From Cystobacter fuscus (GTDB lineage Bacteria; Myxococcota; Myxococcia; Myxococcales; Myxococcaceae), in NCBI RefSeq assembly GCF_002305875.1, contig NZ_CP022098.1, forward strand, positions 5,394,001 to 5,458,000: DNA of 64,000 nt, written 5' to 3'. The stretch's first letter is position 1, and every line of letters starts with the position of its first letter. Made by a program: the position numbers and the translations under genes. Below are positions 26,697 through 37,800 of the stretch, piece by piece. Below the pieces are notes generated by a model. The model made no database searches. It was not told the DNA's origin and worked only from the letters and a program-made list of their open reading frames with translations.

Positions 26697-27494
26697 TCAG
26701 GCGTCGTCGGCGCGGCCCAGGACGCGCAGCACCCGGAAGTGCTCCATGAGGATCTCTTCGTTCTCGTCGAACGTGAGACCCAGGCTCTCGGCCTCGCGCC
26801 GGAAGTAGGCCAGGTGCCCGTCGTACCAGCCCTCGAGGGTGAGGTCCCCCTCTGCTTCGAGCGTGGCGAAGGACTGGTCCACGTCCGCGAAACGCAGCGT
26901 GCGGACCTCCACGGTTTCGATCACGCAGCACGGGTGGCCGAAGCCATCGGTCACGAGGGACACGAGCCCGGGCCAGGGCGCCGTGATGCCCTTGAGCTTC
27001 ATGGCACGCAGCCACCCCGCGGTGCCGCGCTTGCGGCCACAGGTGACCAGGTGCGCCAACCGGGAGGCCACCTCCGGCGTGTTGCCGAAAGAGAAGACGT
27101 CGAGCTCGCGCGAGGGGGGCTCCCAGCCTCCGAGCATGCACTCGACGTACGTCGTCCAGAGCCACCGGTCGAGTCCCGTTGGGGCCGTGAGCGAGAGCGC
27201 CCGCGAGAGGGGTTCCCAGGTGAAGTGCGGGCTGGCGGGCACGGACGCCGCGTCCACGACGAACACGAAATCGCGAGGCGCGCGCCCATCCCCTGGCACG
27301 AGCGAGCCCACGGGCAGCGGCAGCGTCAGCCCGGTGAGCCCGTGCACGTGTTGGTGGATGGCGACTCGCGGCCGCATGGGCCAGGGACCCACGGCCTCGG
27401 GGACACTCCAGCCCTCGGGGGTCCGCACGAGCAGGCATTGGTGGGTGCGGCTCAGGATGAGCGCACGGGTTCGGGCGGACGGGGCGTTGTTCAT
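26697..27494 (-). CDS. ASCH-domain protein with Nudix-like N-terminus
   Basis: A 265-residue soluble protein. The C-terminal ~110 residues form an ASCH-type domain ('LKGITAPWPGLVSLVTDGFG', 'CCVIETVEVRTLRFADVD', then 'GWYDGHLAYFRREAESLG'), a PUA-related fold usually linked to RNA or nucleotide binding. The N-terminal part ('RALILSRTHQCLLVRTPEGW') looks like the first strands of a Nudix fold, but no Nudix box is present. It lies 12 bp from the next gene in a minus-strand run and 53 bp from the MBL gene. Its role in the cluster is unclear. Confidence 0.6.
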   Translation of the reverse strand: MNNAPSARTRALILSRTHQCLLVRTPEGWSVPEAVGPWPMRPRVAIHQHVHGLTGLTLPLPVGSLVPGDGRAPRDFVFVVDAASVPASPHFTWEPLSRALSLTAPTGLDRWLWTTYVECMLGGWEPPSRELDVFSFGNTPEVASRLAHLVTCGRKRGTAGWLRAMKLKGITAPWPGLVSLVTDGFGHPCCVIETVEVRTLRFADVDQSFATLEAEGDLTLEGWYDGHLAYFRREAESLGLTFDENEEILMEHFRVLRVLGRADDA

Positions 27495-27506
27495 ACGGAC
27501 GTCCTC

Positions 27507-28163
27507 TCACTCCTCCCGGGGGGAGGCCAGCTCGTCTTCGAGCAGCCCCAACACCGTGTCCAGCCGCGGTGAGAGATTGCGGCAGGCCGCGGCGACGGTG
27601 CCATCCGCCATCACCGAGGCCACCCGGTCGCGCAGGACGCCCGCCCGCAGCGCCTGGACCTGGAAGTTCAGGCTGACATGCACGAGCTCCCGCAGCTCTT
27701 CGTTGATGACCGAGGCGGCCAACGGTCGGGGGAAGACAGGCTGGACGGGCCCTTCCGGCTCGGCGCCCTGGTGTGTCAGGGCGAAGGCGGTCGGGTGACG
27801 TTTGTCGAAACGCAGGCGTACCGTCTTGTCGGATTCAGGCAGTCGCAGCTCCACCCGGTGGACACCCGGGGGGACGAAGCCGGTGGCATCGGGCCGCGCA
27901 CCGGGCATCCAGTAGTACGCGCTGTGCTCCCTGCTGAAGACCACCACCTCGTGACCGCTGTAGTGGCGGATTGCCGCGTGATGGAACTGGGTCGTGACGT
28001 AATGGCCCTCGGCTTCCCGGAGGGGCGAGACCCAGTAGAGAGACTCGGGGCTCTTGCGCTGCAAGGTGACGAAGCAGTCGAACAGCGCTCCGAGCCGCTG
28101 ACCGCCGCCCCCCTTCCCAAACAGCCGGGGGAGCACGGAAAGAAGTGATATGTTCGAAAGCAT
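27507..28163 (-). CDS. Unknown protein, paralog of 16237-16965
   Basis: A 218-residue protein beginning MLSNISLLSVLPRLFGKGG. It matches the protein at 16237 through most of its length ('LQRKSPESLYWVSPLREAEG', 'HYVTTQFHHAAIRHYSGHE', 'NLSPRLDTVLGLLEDEL'). Unlike that copy it lacks a convincing lipobox, so one paralog may be exported and the other cytoplasmic. The family is not recognised. The copies lie on opposite strands at the two ends of the ~12 kb central part of the cluster. Confidence 0.6.
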   Translation of the reverse strand: MLSNISLLSVLPRLFGKGGGGQRLGALFDCFVTLQRKSPESLYWVSPLREAEGHYVTTQFHHAAIRHYSGHEVVVFSREHSAYYWMPGARPDATGFVPPGVHRVELRLPESDKTVRLRFDKRHPTAFALTHQGAEPEGPVQPVFPRPLAASVINEELRELVHVSLNFQVQALRAGVLRDRVASVMADGTVAAACRNLSPRLDTVLGLLEDELASPREE

Positions 28164-28249
28164 GAGTGGGGGGACACTCTAGCCGATCCTCCGCGACTCA
28201 ACCCTGGTTTCAACAGCAAGCATTCGCCGCGAGCGAAGGGAGCAAGCTC

Positions 28250-29194
28250 ATGCAGCAGCCGGTTCATCGGGTCCTGCAGTACTTCGGCGGACTCCGCAGC
28301 CTGGCCGAGTCTCTCAAGGGTGACGAGGTGATCTACTCGGGCATCCGTCCCTACGACTACCACGCGGGCAACCGGATCGTGCTCGCGGTGTATCCCCACC
28401 TGCTGGCGAGGAGTCTGGCCCAGCGAGGCCTCGAGCCGCGGTTCCGGTATGTCATCACGCTCAATGATCTCGAGCCTTCGGTCTATGACGACACCGTCTT
28501 CCGCGCCACCGGTGCCTCCTACCAGCTGGCGACCCAGGTGGATGCGATCATCGGCAAGGTGGAGGGCGACCTGGTCCACCTGCGCAAGGAGTTCCCCCGG
28601 ATCGAGATCCAGTACTACAAGACCTCGGACATGGTGGGCACACCGCACTTCCAGCGCGCGGTGAGCCTCATGATGCAGGAGCCGGTGGCGTTCCTCCGGC
28701 ACTTCCTGCGAGAGGAGATCCTGGAGCAGCTGCCGCCCGAGCTGTTGTCGATGAGCGAGTTCTTCGGGCTCGTCTGTCCCTCCTGCAAGGTCCCCGTCCA
28801 CGCGCGCCAGGCCCCGAAGCTCGAGGCGGCGACGTGCGAGGGGTGCAACACCCCGCTGAGCACGCACGGAGCGCTGCGTTATTGGATGTACTTCGTCCCA
28901 CTCCTGGCCCTCAAGCTGCGCGTGGTGCAGCCGGACGTGGTCCTGCTGGGGGGTGACTACCTCGAGGCCGATGAGGGGGCGCTCGTGCTGAAGCAGTCCT
29001 GCAAGCTCGAGGAGATCCTCGAGTTCTACGGGATGCTGGAGGGAGGGCGGCCGTTGACCTTCCTCATTCCCCCGCTGCTCATGGGCAAGGACGGCCAGAA
29101 GATGAGCAAGTCCTTGGGGAACGTCGTCCCCTACCGCTATGAAGAGGTCCTCGCCGCGTGTGGTTCCAGCGATGGCTCACGGCTGACCCTCTAA
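28250..29194 (+). CDS. Stand-alone class I aminoacyl-tRNA synthetase-like protein
   Basis: A 314-residue protein; AGGGAG lies 8 nt before the ATG at 28250. The N-terminal Rossmann part has 'SGIRPYDYHAGNRIVLAVYP', with HAGN in the place of the class I HIGH motif. A zinc knuckle follows (CPSC...CEGC, ~178-202). Near the end is an intact 'GKDGQKMSKSLGN' (KMSKS loop). It has only the catalytic core and lacks an anticodon-binding domain; the size and knuckle recall class I LysRS-type cores, but the amino acid cannot be assigned. Such fragments can adenylate amino acids for non-ribosomal chemistry or load tRNA for a tRNA-dependent ligase. It lies 18 bp before the MBL gene. Confidence 0.7.
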   Translation: MQQPVHRVLQYFGGLRSLAESLKGDEVIYSGIRPYDYHAGNRIVLAVYPHLLARSLAQRGLEPRFRYVITLNDLEPSVYDDTVFRATGASYQLATQVDAIIGKVEGDLVHLRKEFPRIEIQYYKTSDMVGTPHFQRAVSLMMQEPVAFLRHFLREEILEQLPPELLSMSEFFGLVCPSCKVPVHARQAPKLEAATCEGCNTPLSTHGALRYWMYFVPLLALKLRVVQPDVVLLGGDYLEADEGALVLKQSCKLEEILEFYGMLEGGRPLTFLIPPLLMGKDGQKMSKSLGNVVPYRYEEVLAACGSSDGSRLTL

Positions 29195-29212
29195 CATCCA
29201 GGTGACCGGAGA

Positions 29213-30103
29213 ATGTCCCAGGAATTGGAAGTGAATCAGTTGGTCGATGGGGTCTGGTGGTCGATGCCGGACCTGACCACGGATCGCCCGGTGATTGGCG
29301 CCATCGCGGGAGCGGACGCCACGCTCATGGTCGACGCGGGCGCCTCGCCAGCACATGTGGGCCCTTTTCTCGATGAGCTGCGCAAGCAGGGGGCTCCGCC
29401 GGTCCGCTACGTCATCTACACGCATTCTCACTGGGACCATGTCTGGGGCGGCTCGGAGATCAAGGCCCGCCATCAGCCGGTGTTCATCGCCCACGAGCTG
29501 ACCCGCGACAAGGTGCTCGCCCAGTCTCGGTTGTCCTGGGATGACGCCAGTCTGGCCGAGCGCGTCCGCCTCGGGGATGTGGAGTCCTTCAGCCTCGAGC
29601 ACATCAAGGCGGAGCACCCGTCCCGCGGCCAGATGGTCATCGTTCCCCCGTCGGTGGGCTTCCAGAAGCAACTGGAGATCGATCTGGGCGGAGTGCGCTG
29701 CCTGGTGGAACACGTGGGGGGCGATCACTCACCCGACTCGACGCTCGTCTACGCCCGGGAGCGCAAGGTCGTCTTCGCGGGCGACGCGGCCTATACCGCG
29801 GTCTCCGGGCTGCGCCACTACACACGGCAGGTCATCTTCCAGCTCCTGGATCATGTCCTGGCGTTCGATGCCGAGATGTTCGTCCTCTCGCATACGCCCG
29901 CCCCACTGCCGCGCGAGCAGATGAACGCGCTGCGGGAGATCCTGTGGCGCGTCGCCACCCTCACCCTCGATGAGCGCCGGCCCGAGCAGGAGGTCGTCGA
30001 TCAGCTGACCCAGGCCGATATTCCCTTCCCGCTCTCACCGGAGTTCGTGAGCGAGCTGGTGGATGCCTTCAAATCGGGTGCTGCGTCGCACCCGAAGCCT
30101 TGA
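29213..30103 (+). CDS. Metallo-beta-lactamase-fold hydrolase
   Basis: A 296-residue soluble protein. The zinc motif is 'YVIYTHSHWDHVWGG' (HxHxDH, ~78-92), followed by 'HVGGDHSPDSTLVYARERKV' (third His), 'VFAGDAAYT' (bridging Asp) and 'MFVLSHTPAP' (last His). All ligands of a dizinc MBL hydrolase are present. The closest look is to cyclase/lactonase/alkylsulfatase-like MBLs. It follows the aaRS-like gene by 18 bp and its 3' end overlaps the convergent MFS gene. It could hydrolyse a thioester or lactone of the lipopeptide; that is inference. Confidence 0.8.
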   Translation: MSQELEVNQLVDGVWWSMPDLTTDRPVIGAIAGADATLMVDAGASPAHVGPFLDELRKQGAPPVRYVIYTHSHWDHVWGGSEIKARHQPVFIAHELTRDKVLAQSRLSWDDASLAERVRLGDVESFSLEHIKAEHPSRGQMVIVPPSVGFQKQLEIDLGGVRCLVEHVGGDHSPDSTLVYARERKVVFAGDAAYTAVSGLRHYTRQVIFQLLDHVLAFDAEMFVLSHTPAPLPREQMNALREILWRVATLTLDERRPEQEVVDQLTQADIPFPLSPEFVSELVDAFKSGAASHPKP

Positions 30104-31322
30104 CCCTCTTGAAGTAGACGAAGGTACACCCGGCCGCCGCACAGGGCAGGAGCGCGCTGAGGGCGATGAGCCGGGGGAGCTGCTCCGCCTCGAGCGCATA
30201 GCCATAGCAGACATATCCCAGGCTGATGACCGCGGACTGCACGAACGAGACGAATGACAGGGCCGAGGCCCGGATGGGGCCCGGCACCTTGCCGATGAAG
30301 TAGTTGCCGAGCAGCACTTCCATGAGCGGGCCAATGGAGACCACGAGCAGGAAGACGAACATCATCAGCCACAGGTTGCTCAAGCGGTTGAGCAGCAGCA
30401 GGCCCGCGGTCAGTGCCGCCGCGAGGTAGAACGCACGATCGACCGAGAGCCAGCGGGAGACGTACTCGGCCAGTAGATAGGCCCCGCAGGCCAGCACCTC
30501 CGCCAGCGAGATGATGGAACCAATCTGATAGGGCTCCAGCCCGTAGCCCTGGAAGAGCGCCTGGGCGAAGATGTAGTACGGGGTGATGGCCCCCGCGAGG
30601 AAGGCGGTCCCGACGACGATCCACATCAGGCGGCGTCCGGGCTGACGCAGGAAGAACCGGCCGAGCTGCTGGACGATGCCGATCCCGTGCTCGTGAGCCT
30701 CCCCGCCGTCCGCCACCGGCCGGAGGTCCTGAAGCCGCGACCAGGCCGCGAGGCTGATGACGAACGCCAGGCCATACGCGATGTAGACGAGCGACCAGGA
30801 CACGCGCTGGAGGTACCCGCCCACGACGATGGCCACGGCGAGCGAGAGCGCCCCCAGCGCCTTGGAGCGTGCATCGATGCGCAGGAAGTCGCCCTCGCGG
30901 CCATGCGCCTTCAGGTAGTCGAAGAGCAGGGCGCGGTCCGAGCCCGAGATGAAGCTCTTGGCGACGCCGAAGGTGCAATACAGCAGCAGGAAGGGCACGA
31001 AGCCCGAGGCCAGGATGACGCCCGCGCAGTAGAGGATGAACAGCCCCAGCCCCAGGGAGACGCTCTGCTTCCTGCCAAACCTGTCCCCCATCATCCCGGT
31101 GGGCACCTCGGAGGCGACAGTCGCCCAGAACAGGACGGCTTGCAGCAGGCCGATCTGCTCGCCCGAGAACTGCCTCGACATCAGGAACAGCACGAAGATG
31201 CCGCGAGGGAACGCGGCCTGACTGGCGAGGTAATAAATGTAATAAGCGAGGATCTTCCCCTGGACGCCACGCCCCGGAGCGCTCGCCCCCATGGAGGGCT
31301 CACTCCCCAGGGAAGCGCTCAC
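30069..31322 (-). CDS. MFS transporter, copy 2
   Basis: A 417-residue, ~12-helix protein, close paralog of copy 1 at 19271-20497 through the whole length, including 'EVPTGMMGDRFGRKQSVSLG'. The N-terminus begins at GTG 31322 with a short Gly/Ser-rich leader. It reads away from the NRPS promoter region and converges on the MBL gene (35-bp overlap). Two near-duplicate exporters in one cluster suggests an internal duplication or two different substrates. Confidence 0.85.
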   Translation of the reverse strand: MSASLGSEPSMGASAPGRGVQGKILAYYIYYLASQAAFPRGIFVLFLMSRQFSGEQIGLLQAVLFWATVASEVPTGMMGDRFGRKQSVSLGLGLFILYCAGVILASGFVPFLLLYCTFGVAKSFISGSDRALLFDYLKAHGREGDFLRIDARSKALGALSLAVAIVVGGYLQRVSWSLVYIAYGLAFVISLAAWSRLQDLRPVADGGEAHEHGIGIVQQLGRFFLRQPGRRLMWIVVGTAFLAGAITPYYIFAQALFQGYGLEPYQIGSIISLAEVLACGAYLLAEYVSRWLSVDRAFYLAAALTAGLLLLNRLSNLWLMMFVFLLVVSIGPLMEVLLGNYFIGKVPGPIRASALSFVSFVQSAVISLGYVCYGYALEAEQLPRLIALSALLPCAAAGCTFVYFKRVKASGATQHPI

Positions 31323-31837
31323 GGCTTCACCATGGAGCTGCTGGCAGGAGGGTGTTGAGAGGCTTCCCCGGAGTCACTCATGGACTTCCTGCTTATCAAA
31401 AATTTCCTGAGTGGAAGCAAGCGTCTATCCAGGCGGCTCTTCTCCCCTCCGACTCTTGCCCGAACGGGGAGTGCATTGTAAAAACGCGAACTCCCATGAA
31501 TTCCCATTGTGACGACTGCCGCTGGTGGCTTGAAGTTGAAGGTGCGTCCTGATCGACTTGCTGAGCGATACGGTAACGCCGCCGACCCCCGCCATGGTGG
31601 CCATCGCGGGCGCGTCGTTGGGTGCGGCCGTGTTGCGCACCGGCCCCTGAGTGAACTTCGCGGTCACACCCTCGTACGCCGCGGCTCGCCCCTCACGATG
31701 ACCTACTCCTCGGGCACTCATGCGCCTGGGCGACGAGGCATCGCAGGGAGTGCCTGGAAGTACATCAATAATTGAAGTCTGGACGGACCTGAGACCTCTC
31801 AGCCTACGCGCCAAGCTTGGATGGAGCGCCCCACGCC
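31323..31837. other. Divergent intergenic region before the NRPS gene
   Basis: This 515-bp region separates the MFS gene (minus strand) and the NRPS gene (plus strand) and should hold the promoter of both. It contains AT-richer patches (31395-31415, 31480-31510, 31760-31780) and a threonine-aldolase-like fragment (31549-31650). I see no convincing -35/-10 pair or operator. Confidence 0.5.
31549..31650 (+). pseudogene. N-terminal fragment of a threonine aldolase gene
   Basis: 34 codons ending in TGA read 'LIDLLSDTVTPPTPAMVAIA' and then GASLGAAVL. Threonine aldolases begin with an (I)DLRSDTVT-x-PTPAM segment followed by Ala-rich sequence and G-(D/x)-DV, so this looks like the very start of such a gene. 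There is no start codon or ribosome site and no continuation in any frame. It is probably debris of a deleted gene. Confidence 0.45.
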
Positions 31838-34800
31838 ATGAACCTCGACTCCCCCTCCCTGATCAGCGTCCTGCGCGAGAAGCCGCAACCGGAAACCCTG
31901 GAGCTGGTGGACAGCGCTCTCAAGAGCCTGGTCGCCAGCCTGTTCCGGGTGAGCTTCCTTCAGGTCACCAGTGACACCTCGCTGTCGTCCTACGGGTTGG
32001 ACTCGCTGCGGGCCATGGAGCTGAAGAACCTGATCCAATCGGAGATCGGGGTCGATCTCCCCGCCACCGTGCTGTTGTCGGGGGCGACCCTCCGGGCAGT
32101 GGCGGAGGAGATTACCCATCAGGTGTATGTGGGCGAGGATGTGCCGGCCCTGACTCCGTCGGCCGGCGAGCAGGGAAGCCAGGGCCTCGCGCTGTCGCTC
32201 GCGCAGGAGCGTTTGTGGTTCCTGCACCAGTTGGATCCGGACAGCACGGCCTACAACCTGGCCGGCGCCGCCCGTGTGACAGGCCCGCTCACCGCCGAGG
32301 CGGTGGAGCGCGCGGTGAATGAGATCGTCCGGCGGCACGAGTCGCTGCGCACCGTGTTCGGCGTGGAGGGAGGCGTGCCTTTCCGGCGCGTCCTGCCGGA
32401 GTTGCACCTGAGCGTGCCGGTGGTCGACCTGAGCGCCGTACCGGCCGCGGAGCAGGAGCAGCGGCTGCGCGAGCTGGTCGCCGCCGAGGAGCAGCGACCC
32501 TTCGACTTGAAGCGCGCGCCGTTGTTGCGGCTCTCGCTGATCGAGCTGGGGCAGGAGCAGCGGGCGCTCGTCCTCGGCATCCACCACATCATCGCCGACG
32601 GCGGCTCCATCTCCGTCTTCATGCGTGAGTTGTCCCTGCTGGTCTCGGGCCGGGTGGGGGAGTTGCCGGCACTGCCCGTGCAGTACTCGGACTACGTGGG
32701 CTGGCAGCGACGACTCTTGCAGGGGCACCAGCAGGAGCGCTCGCTGCGCTACTGGCTCGACAAGCTGTCCGGTGAGCTGCCCATCCTGGAGCTGCCCACG
32801 GATCGCTCCCGGCCGTCCATCGAGGGAAGCGCGGGAGTGACGAAGTCGCTGCGCCTCCCGGACGCGCTCGCCCAGAAGCTCCGGGCGTTGGCTACGCAGC
32901 AGGAGACGACCCTCTTCGTCCTCCTCCTGTCCGCCTTCGAGGTCCTGCTCCACCGCTACTCCGGGCAGACGGATCTGCTCATTGGTACGCCCGTCGCCGG
33001 ACGGCCTCGCCGCGAGCTGGAGCCGCTCATCGGCTTCTTCGCCGATACGCTGATCCTCCGGGCGGACACCTCCGGACGCCCTGGTTTCCGCACCCTGCTG
33101 GAGCGGACCCGGCGCTCGGTCCTGGAGGCCCTGGATCATCAGAACGTGCCGCTCGGGCGGCTCGTCGCGGCCCTGCGCTCGGACCAGAAGTCTGGTCGGG
33201 CGCCGCTGTTCTCGGTGATGTTCACCGTCAACCGGCTGCTCGAGAGCGAGGAGGAGGCCGTGCCGGGCGGGCTCCACCTGCGCCAGTGCCTCACCGAGAG
33301 CCGCACCGCGAAGTTCGACCTGGATCTCGCCGTCACCGAGCAGCAGCAGGGTCTGATCGCCACCCTGGAGTGCCGCGCCGACCTGTTCACCGAGAGCACG
33401 GTGAGCAGGATGCTGGAGCATTACCGGCTGCTGCTCGAGTCCATCGTGCGGACGCCGGACCTGGAGATCTCTCGGCTGGAGCTGCTGCCGGAAGGGGAGG
33501 AGCGGCTCGTGCGAGCCGCCTGGAACCCGCCCGCGGCGCAGCCGGTGCCGGATGTCATCAGCGCCTTCGAAGCGCAGGTGGAGCGCACCCCCTCGGCGCT
33601 GGCGGTGAGCTGTGGCGAGGAGTCGCTCACGTACCGGCAGTTGAACGAGCGCGCCAATCAGGTGGCCCATACCCTGTTGGCCTCGGGACTGTCGGCGGAT
33701 CGCGTGGTCGCCATCCTGGCCCCGCGCGAGGTCTCCTTCCTGGCGACCCTGCTGGGTGTCCTCAAGGCGGGAGGCGCCTACCTCGTCCTCGATCCGCGGC
33801 AGCCCGCCAGCCGGCTGGCTCGGGTGCTGGAGGAGAGCGCCCCCTGGGCCGTGCTGTGCACGCAGCCGCTCGCCGAGCACGCGCGGGGCGCCCTGGCCGC
33901 GGCGGGCTCCCAGGTGCCGCTGCACCTCATCGAGTCCCTGTCCCGCGAGCAGACGCGGGCCCACAACCCGGGCGTGAGCGTCCCTCCCTCCAGCCTGGCC
34001 TACGTCGTCTTCACCTCCGGCACGACGGGCGTTCCCAAGGGCACGCTGGTGGAGCGCCGGAGCCTCAGCCATCACTGCCAGGCCTTCGTGGGGCAGATCG
34101 GCCTGGGCGCCGGGGATCGCGTCGCCCAGCACGCTCCTCACATCTTCGATGCCACGACCTGGCAGTTCCTGGCCCCCCTGCTGGTGGGCGGACAGGTGCA
34201 CATCCTCTCCGACGACGAGGCGGGTGAGCCCGAGCGCCTGTACGGCGCCCTGGTCGAGCGGCGAATCACGCTGATCGACGTGGTGCCGGCGCTGCTCGAC
34301 GCGCTGCTGAACACGGCCCAGGCGGCGCCGCTCGCCTTGAGGCGCGTGGTGGTGGGCGGCGATACGTTGCCCGTCGAGGTCTGTCGGCGGTGGCTGGCGC
34401 GCTTCCCCGGCATCCCGCTGCAGAACGCCTATGGGCCTTCCGAGTGCACCGACGTCGCGACGATCCACGACGTGATGACCCCGCCCCCAGCGGAGCAGTC
34501 CCGCGTTCCCATCGGCCAGCCGCGCACGGGCAGCACCGTGTACATCCTGGACGGCGAGCTGCGGCTGGCGCCGATTGGCGTTGCCGGTGAGCTGTACATC
34601 GGTGGCATCGGGGTGGGGCGCGGCTACATCAACCGGCCGGAGTGGACGGCGGAGCGCTTCATTCCGGATCCCTTCGGCACCGAGCCCGGAGCGCGTCTCT
34701 ACCGCACCGGGGACATCGCCCGGTGGAACGTGGACGGTCAACTCGAGTTCCTCGGGCGCCGCGACCAGCAGGTCAAGGTGCGCGGGGCGCGCATCGAGCT

Positions 34801-37800
34801 GGGTGACATCGAGATGCACCTGCGTGCCCACCCGGCGATCCGCCAGGCCGTGGTGCTGGCGCCCGACGACGGAATGGGCGGCCGGCGCCTGGTGGCCTAC
34901 GTCGTTCCGGCCCAGGCAGGCTCACCGGAGTCCTCTCCCGAGGCCCTGCGCCACCATCTCGGTGAGGTGCTTCCGGCGTACATGGTGCCTCACCTGTACG
35001 TCCAGCTCGACGCACTGCCGCTCACCGCGGTGGGCAAGCTGGATGTGAAGGCCCTCGTGGCGCGCTCCGCCACGGCTCAGGTGGCGGAGCTGGACTTCGT
35101 CGCGCCGCGTGACGAGGCCGAGCGCGCGGTGGCCGCCATCTGGCAGTCCGTGCTCGGGGTGGAGCGGGTGGGGGCGCGCGCGGACTTCTTCGCGCTCGGT
35201 GGTCACTCCCTGTTGGCTGCCCAGGTCATCTCGCGGGTGCGCGAGCACTTCGGTTGCGAGGTGCCGCTGCGCCACCTGTTCCAGTACCCCACGCTGGAGG
35301 AGTTCGCCCGCAGCCTCGCGTCGCTCGAGCGCCGCACGTCCTCCACCGCCATCCCGCGTGCGTCCCGCGAGGGCCAGCTCGCGCTGTCCTACGCGCAGAA
35401 GCGGCTGTGGTTCGTCCAGCAGCTCGATCCCTCGGATACCTCCTACCACGTCGCTGGCGCGCTCCTGCTGGAGGGTGCGCTCGACATCGCGCTCTTGGAG
35501 CGGAGCCTTCAGGCCGTCTTCGAGCGCCACGAGGGCCTGCGGACCACGTTCGGTGACATCCGCGGCGTTCCGTACCAGGTGATCCACGAGCGCGTCGATG
35601 TCCAGCTCGGCCGCCTGGACGTGAGCGCGGCCGGGTCGCCGCTCGATGAGGCGCGCCGGCTGCTGGAGCTCGAGGCGGCGAAGCCGTTCGACTTCTCGCG
35701 CCCACTGGTGCGGATCAACCTGGTGCGCATCGCGAGCGATCGCTACGTGCTCGGCGTCTGCCTGCACCACATCCTCGTGGATGGTTGGTCCATCGCGCTG
35801 TTCGTCGAGGAGCTGGGCCAGCTCTACTCCGCGCAGGTCCGTGGCGCCCAGGCCGAGCTGCGCCCGCTGCGCATCCACTACCATGACTACGCGGCGTGGC
35901 AGACGCAGCGCCTGGAGTCCGGTGAGCTGGCGGGGGACATCGCCTACTGGCGCTCGGTCTTCGCCCAGCCGGTGCAGCTGCTCCAGCTCCCCACGGACAG
36001 GCCGGCGCCCGCGGTGCGGACCGCCAGCAGTGGGAGTGGCGCGCGGCTCGGCTTCACCATCAATCCCCAGACGGTGGCGGGCATCAAGGCCCTGTGCGAG
36101 CGCGAGGACACCTCGCTCTTCATGTTCCTGCTCGCGGCCTTCAACGTCCTGCTGCACCGCTATTCGGGCAGCGAGGACATCACCGTCGGCACGCCGGTGG
36201 CCGGCCGCGGCAGGTCCGAGCTGGAGGAGCTGATCGGCTGCTTCGTCAACACGCTGGTGCTGCGGACGGATCTCTCCCAGCGGCCCTCGTTCCGGGAGCT
36301 GCTGCGCCGGGTCCGCCAGCACACGCTGGAGGCCTTCGACCACCAGGAGCTGCCGTTCGAGAAGCTGGTGGAGGAGGTGCAGCCCGAGCGTGACATCAGC
36401 CAGAACCCGCTATTCCAGGTGATGTTCGCGTTCCAGAACACCCGCGCGTGGCGGCTGGCGCTGCCGGGCGTGAGGACGGCTCCGTTCGACACCCGCACCA
36501 CCACGGCCAAGTTCGACCTGCAGCTGGAGATGTGGGAGGAGGAGGGCCAGCTCCAGGCGGCCTTCGAGTACAGCACCCGCCTGTTCGATGCCGCGACGGT
36601 GGCGCGCTTCACCGGCCACTTCCAGACGCTGCTGGCCAGCATCGTCGAGACGCCCGAGTCCTCCCTGCTGCGGCTCCCCCTGTTGCCCGAGGCGGAGCGG
36701 AAGCTCATCCTGAAGGACTGGAACGAGAGCACCGTCGACTTCCGGATCCAGACGGCGTTCGCCGCCGTCTTCGAGAAGCAGGTCGCGGCGAACCCGCGGG
36801 CCACGGCGGTCGTGTGCGGCGACGAGCGGCTGACCTACGACGAGCTGAACCGCCGGAGCAACCGGCTGGCCCACTTCCTGATCTCCAAGGGCGTCGAGGC
36901 CGAGTCGCTGGTGTCCCTGTTGGACGAGCGCGGCATCGACTTCCTCACGCTGATGCTGGGCGTGTTCAAGGCGGGTGGGGCGTACCTGCCGTTGGATCCG
37001 CGCCACCCCACCGCGCGGCATGCGCAGTTGCTGGAGCAGAGCGGCAGCCGCATCCTGCTGTGTGGCCGTGCCCTCGAGAAGGAGGCTCGCGCGGCCGCCC
37101 AGGCCATGGGCGAGAAGTCGCCCGCGCTCTACTTCCTGGACGACATCCTCGCGGCGTCCCACGAGGAGCACGACCCGGCACCTCGGAGCCAGCCGGGGAA
37201 CCTCGCCTACGTCATCTTCACCTCGGGCACCACGGGCGTTCCCAAGGGGGCGATGATCGACCAGCGGGGGATGCTCAATCACCTGTACAGCAAGATCCTC
37301 GTCCTCGGGCTCGGCCCCGAGGACGTCATGCTGCAGGACGCCTCGCAGTGCTTCGACATCTCGGTGTGGCAGTTCCTGTCCGCCCTGCTCGTCGGCGGTA
37401 CGACCAACGTCTTCAAGGACGAGGTGGCGAAGGATCCGGCGCGCCTCTATGTGGAGTTGGAGCGGCATGGCCTCACGGTCATCGAGGTGGTGCCGTCGCT
37501 GCTGCGCGCCCTCATGCAGGTCATCCACGGGGATGCCGGGTGGCAGGGCAAGCTGTCTCGCCTGCGCGCCGTGGTGTCCAACGCGGAGACGCTGCCTCCG
37601 GAGATGCTCCGGGATTGGGTCTCGCTGTATCCGCGCATCCCGCTCTACAACACCTATGGTGCCACCGAGTGCTCGGACGACGTCTCCGCGGTGACGCTGG
37701 ATGGATACGCGTCGCGTGAGCTGGATCGCCTGCCAGTTGGCCGGCCCGTGGGCAACATGCAGGTCTACGCGCTCAACCGGGAGCTGCAGCTCGCGCCCGT

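Noticed and set aside
26644-27510. A long N-terminal extension of the MBL protein up to 27510
   Set aside because: It overlaps the ASCH gene in another frame, is Arg/Pro-rich without domains, and a good ribosome site exists before GTG 26643.
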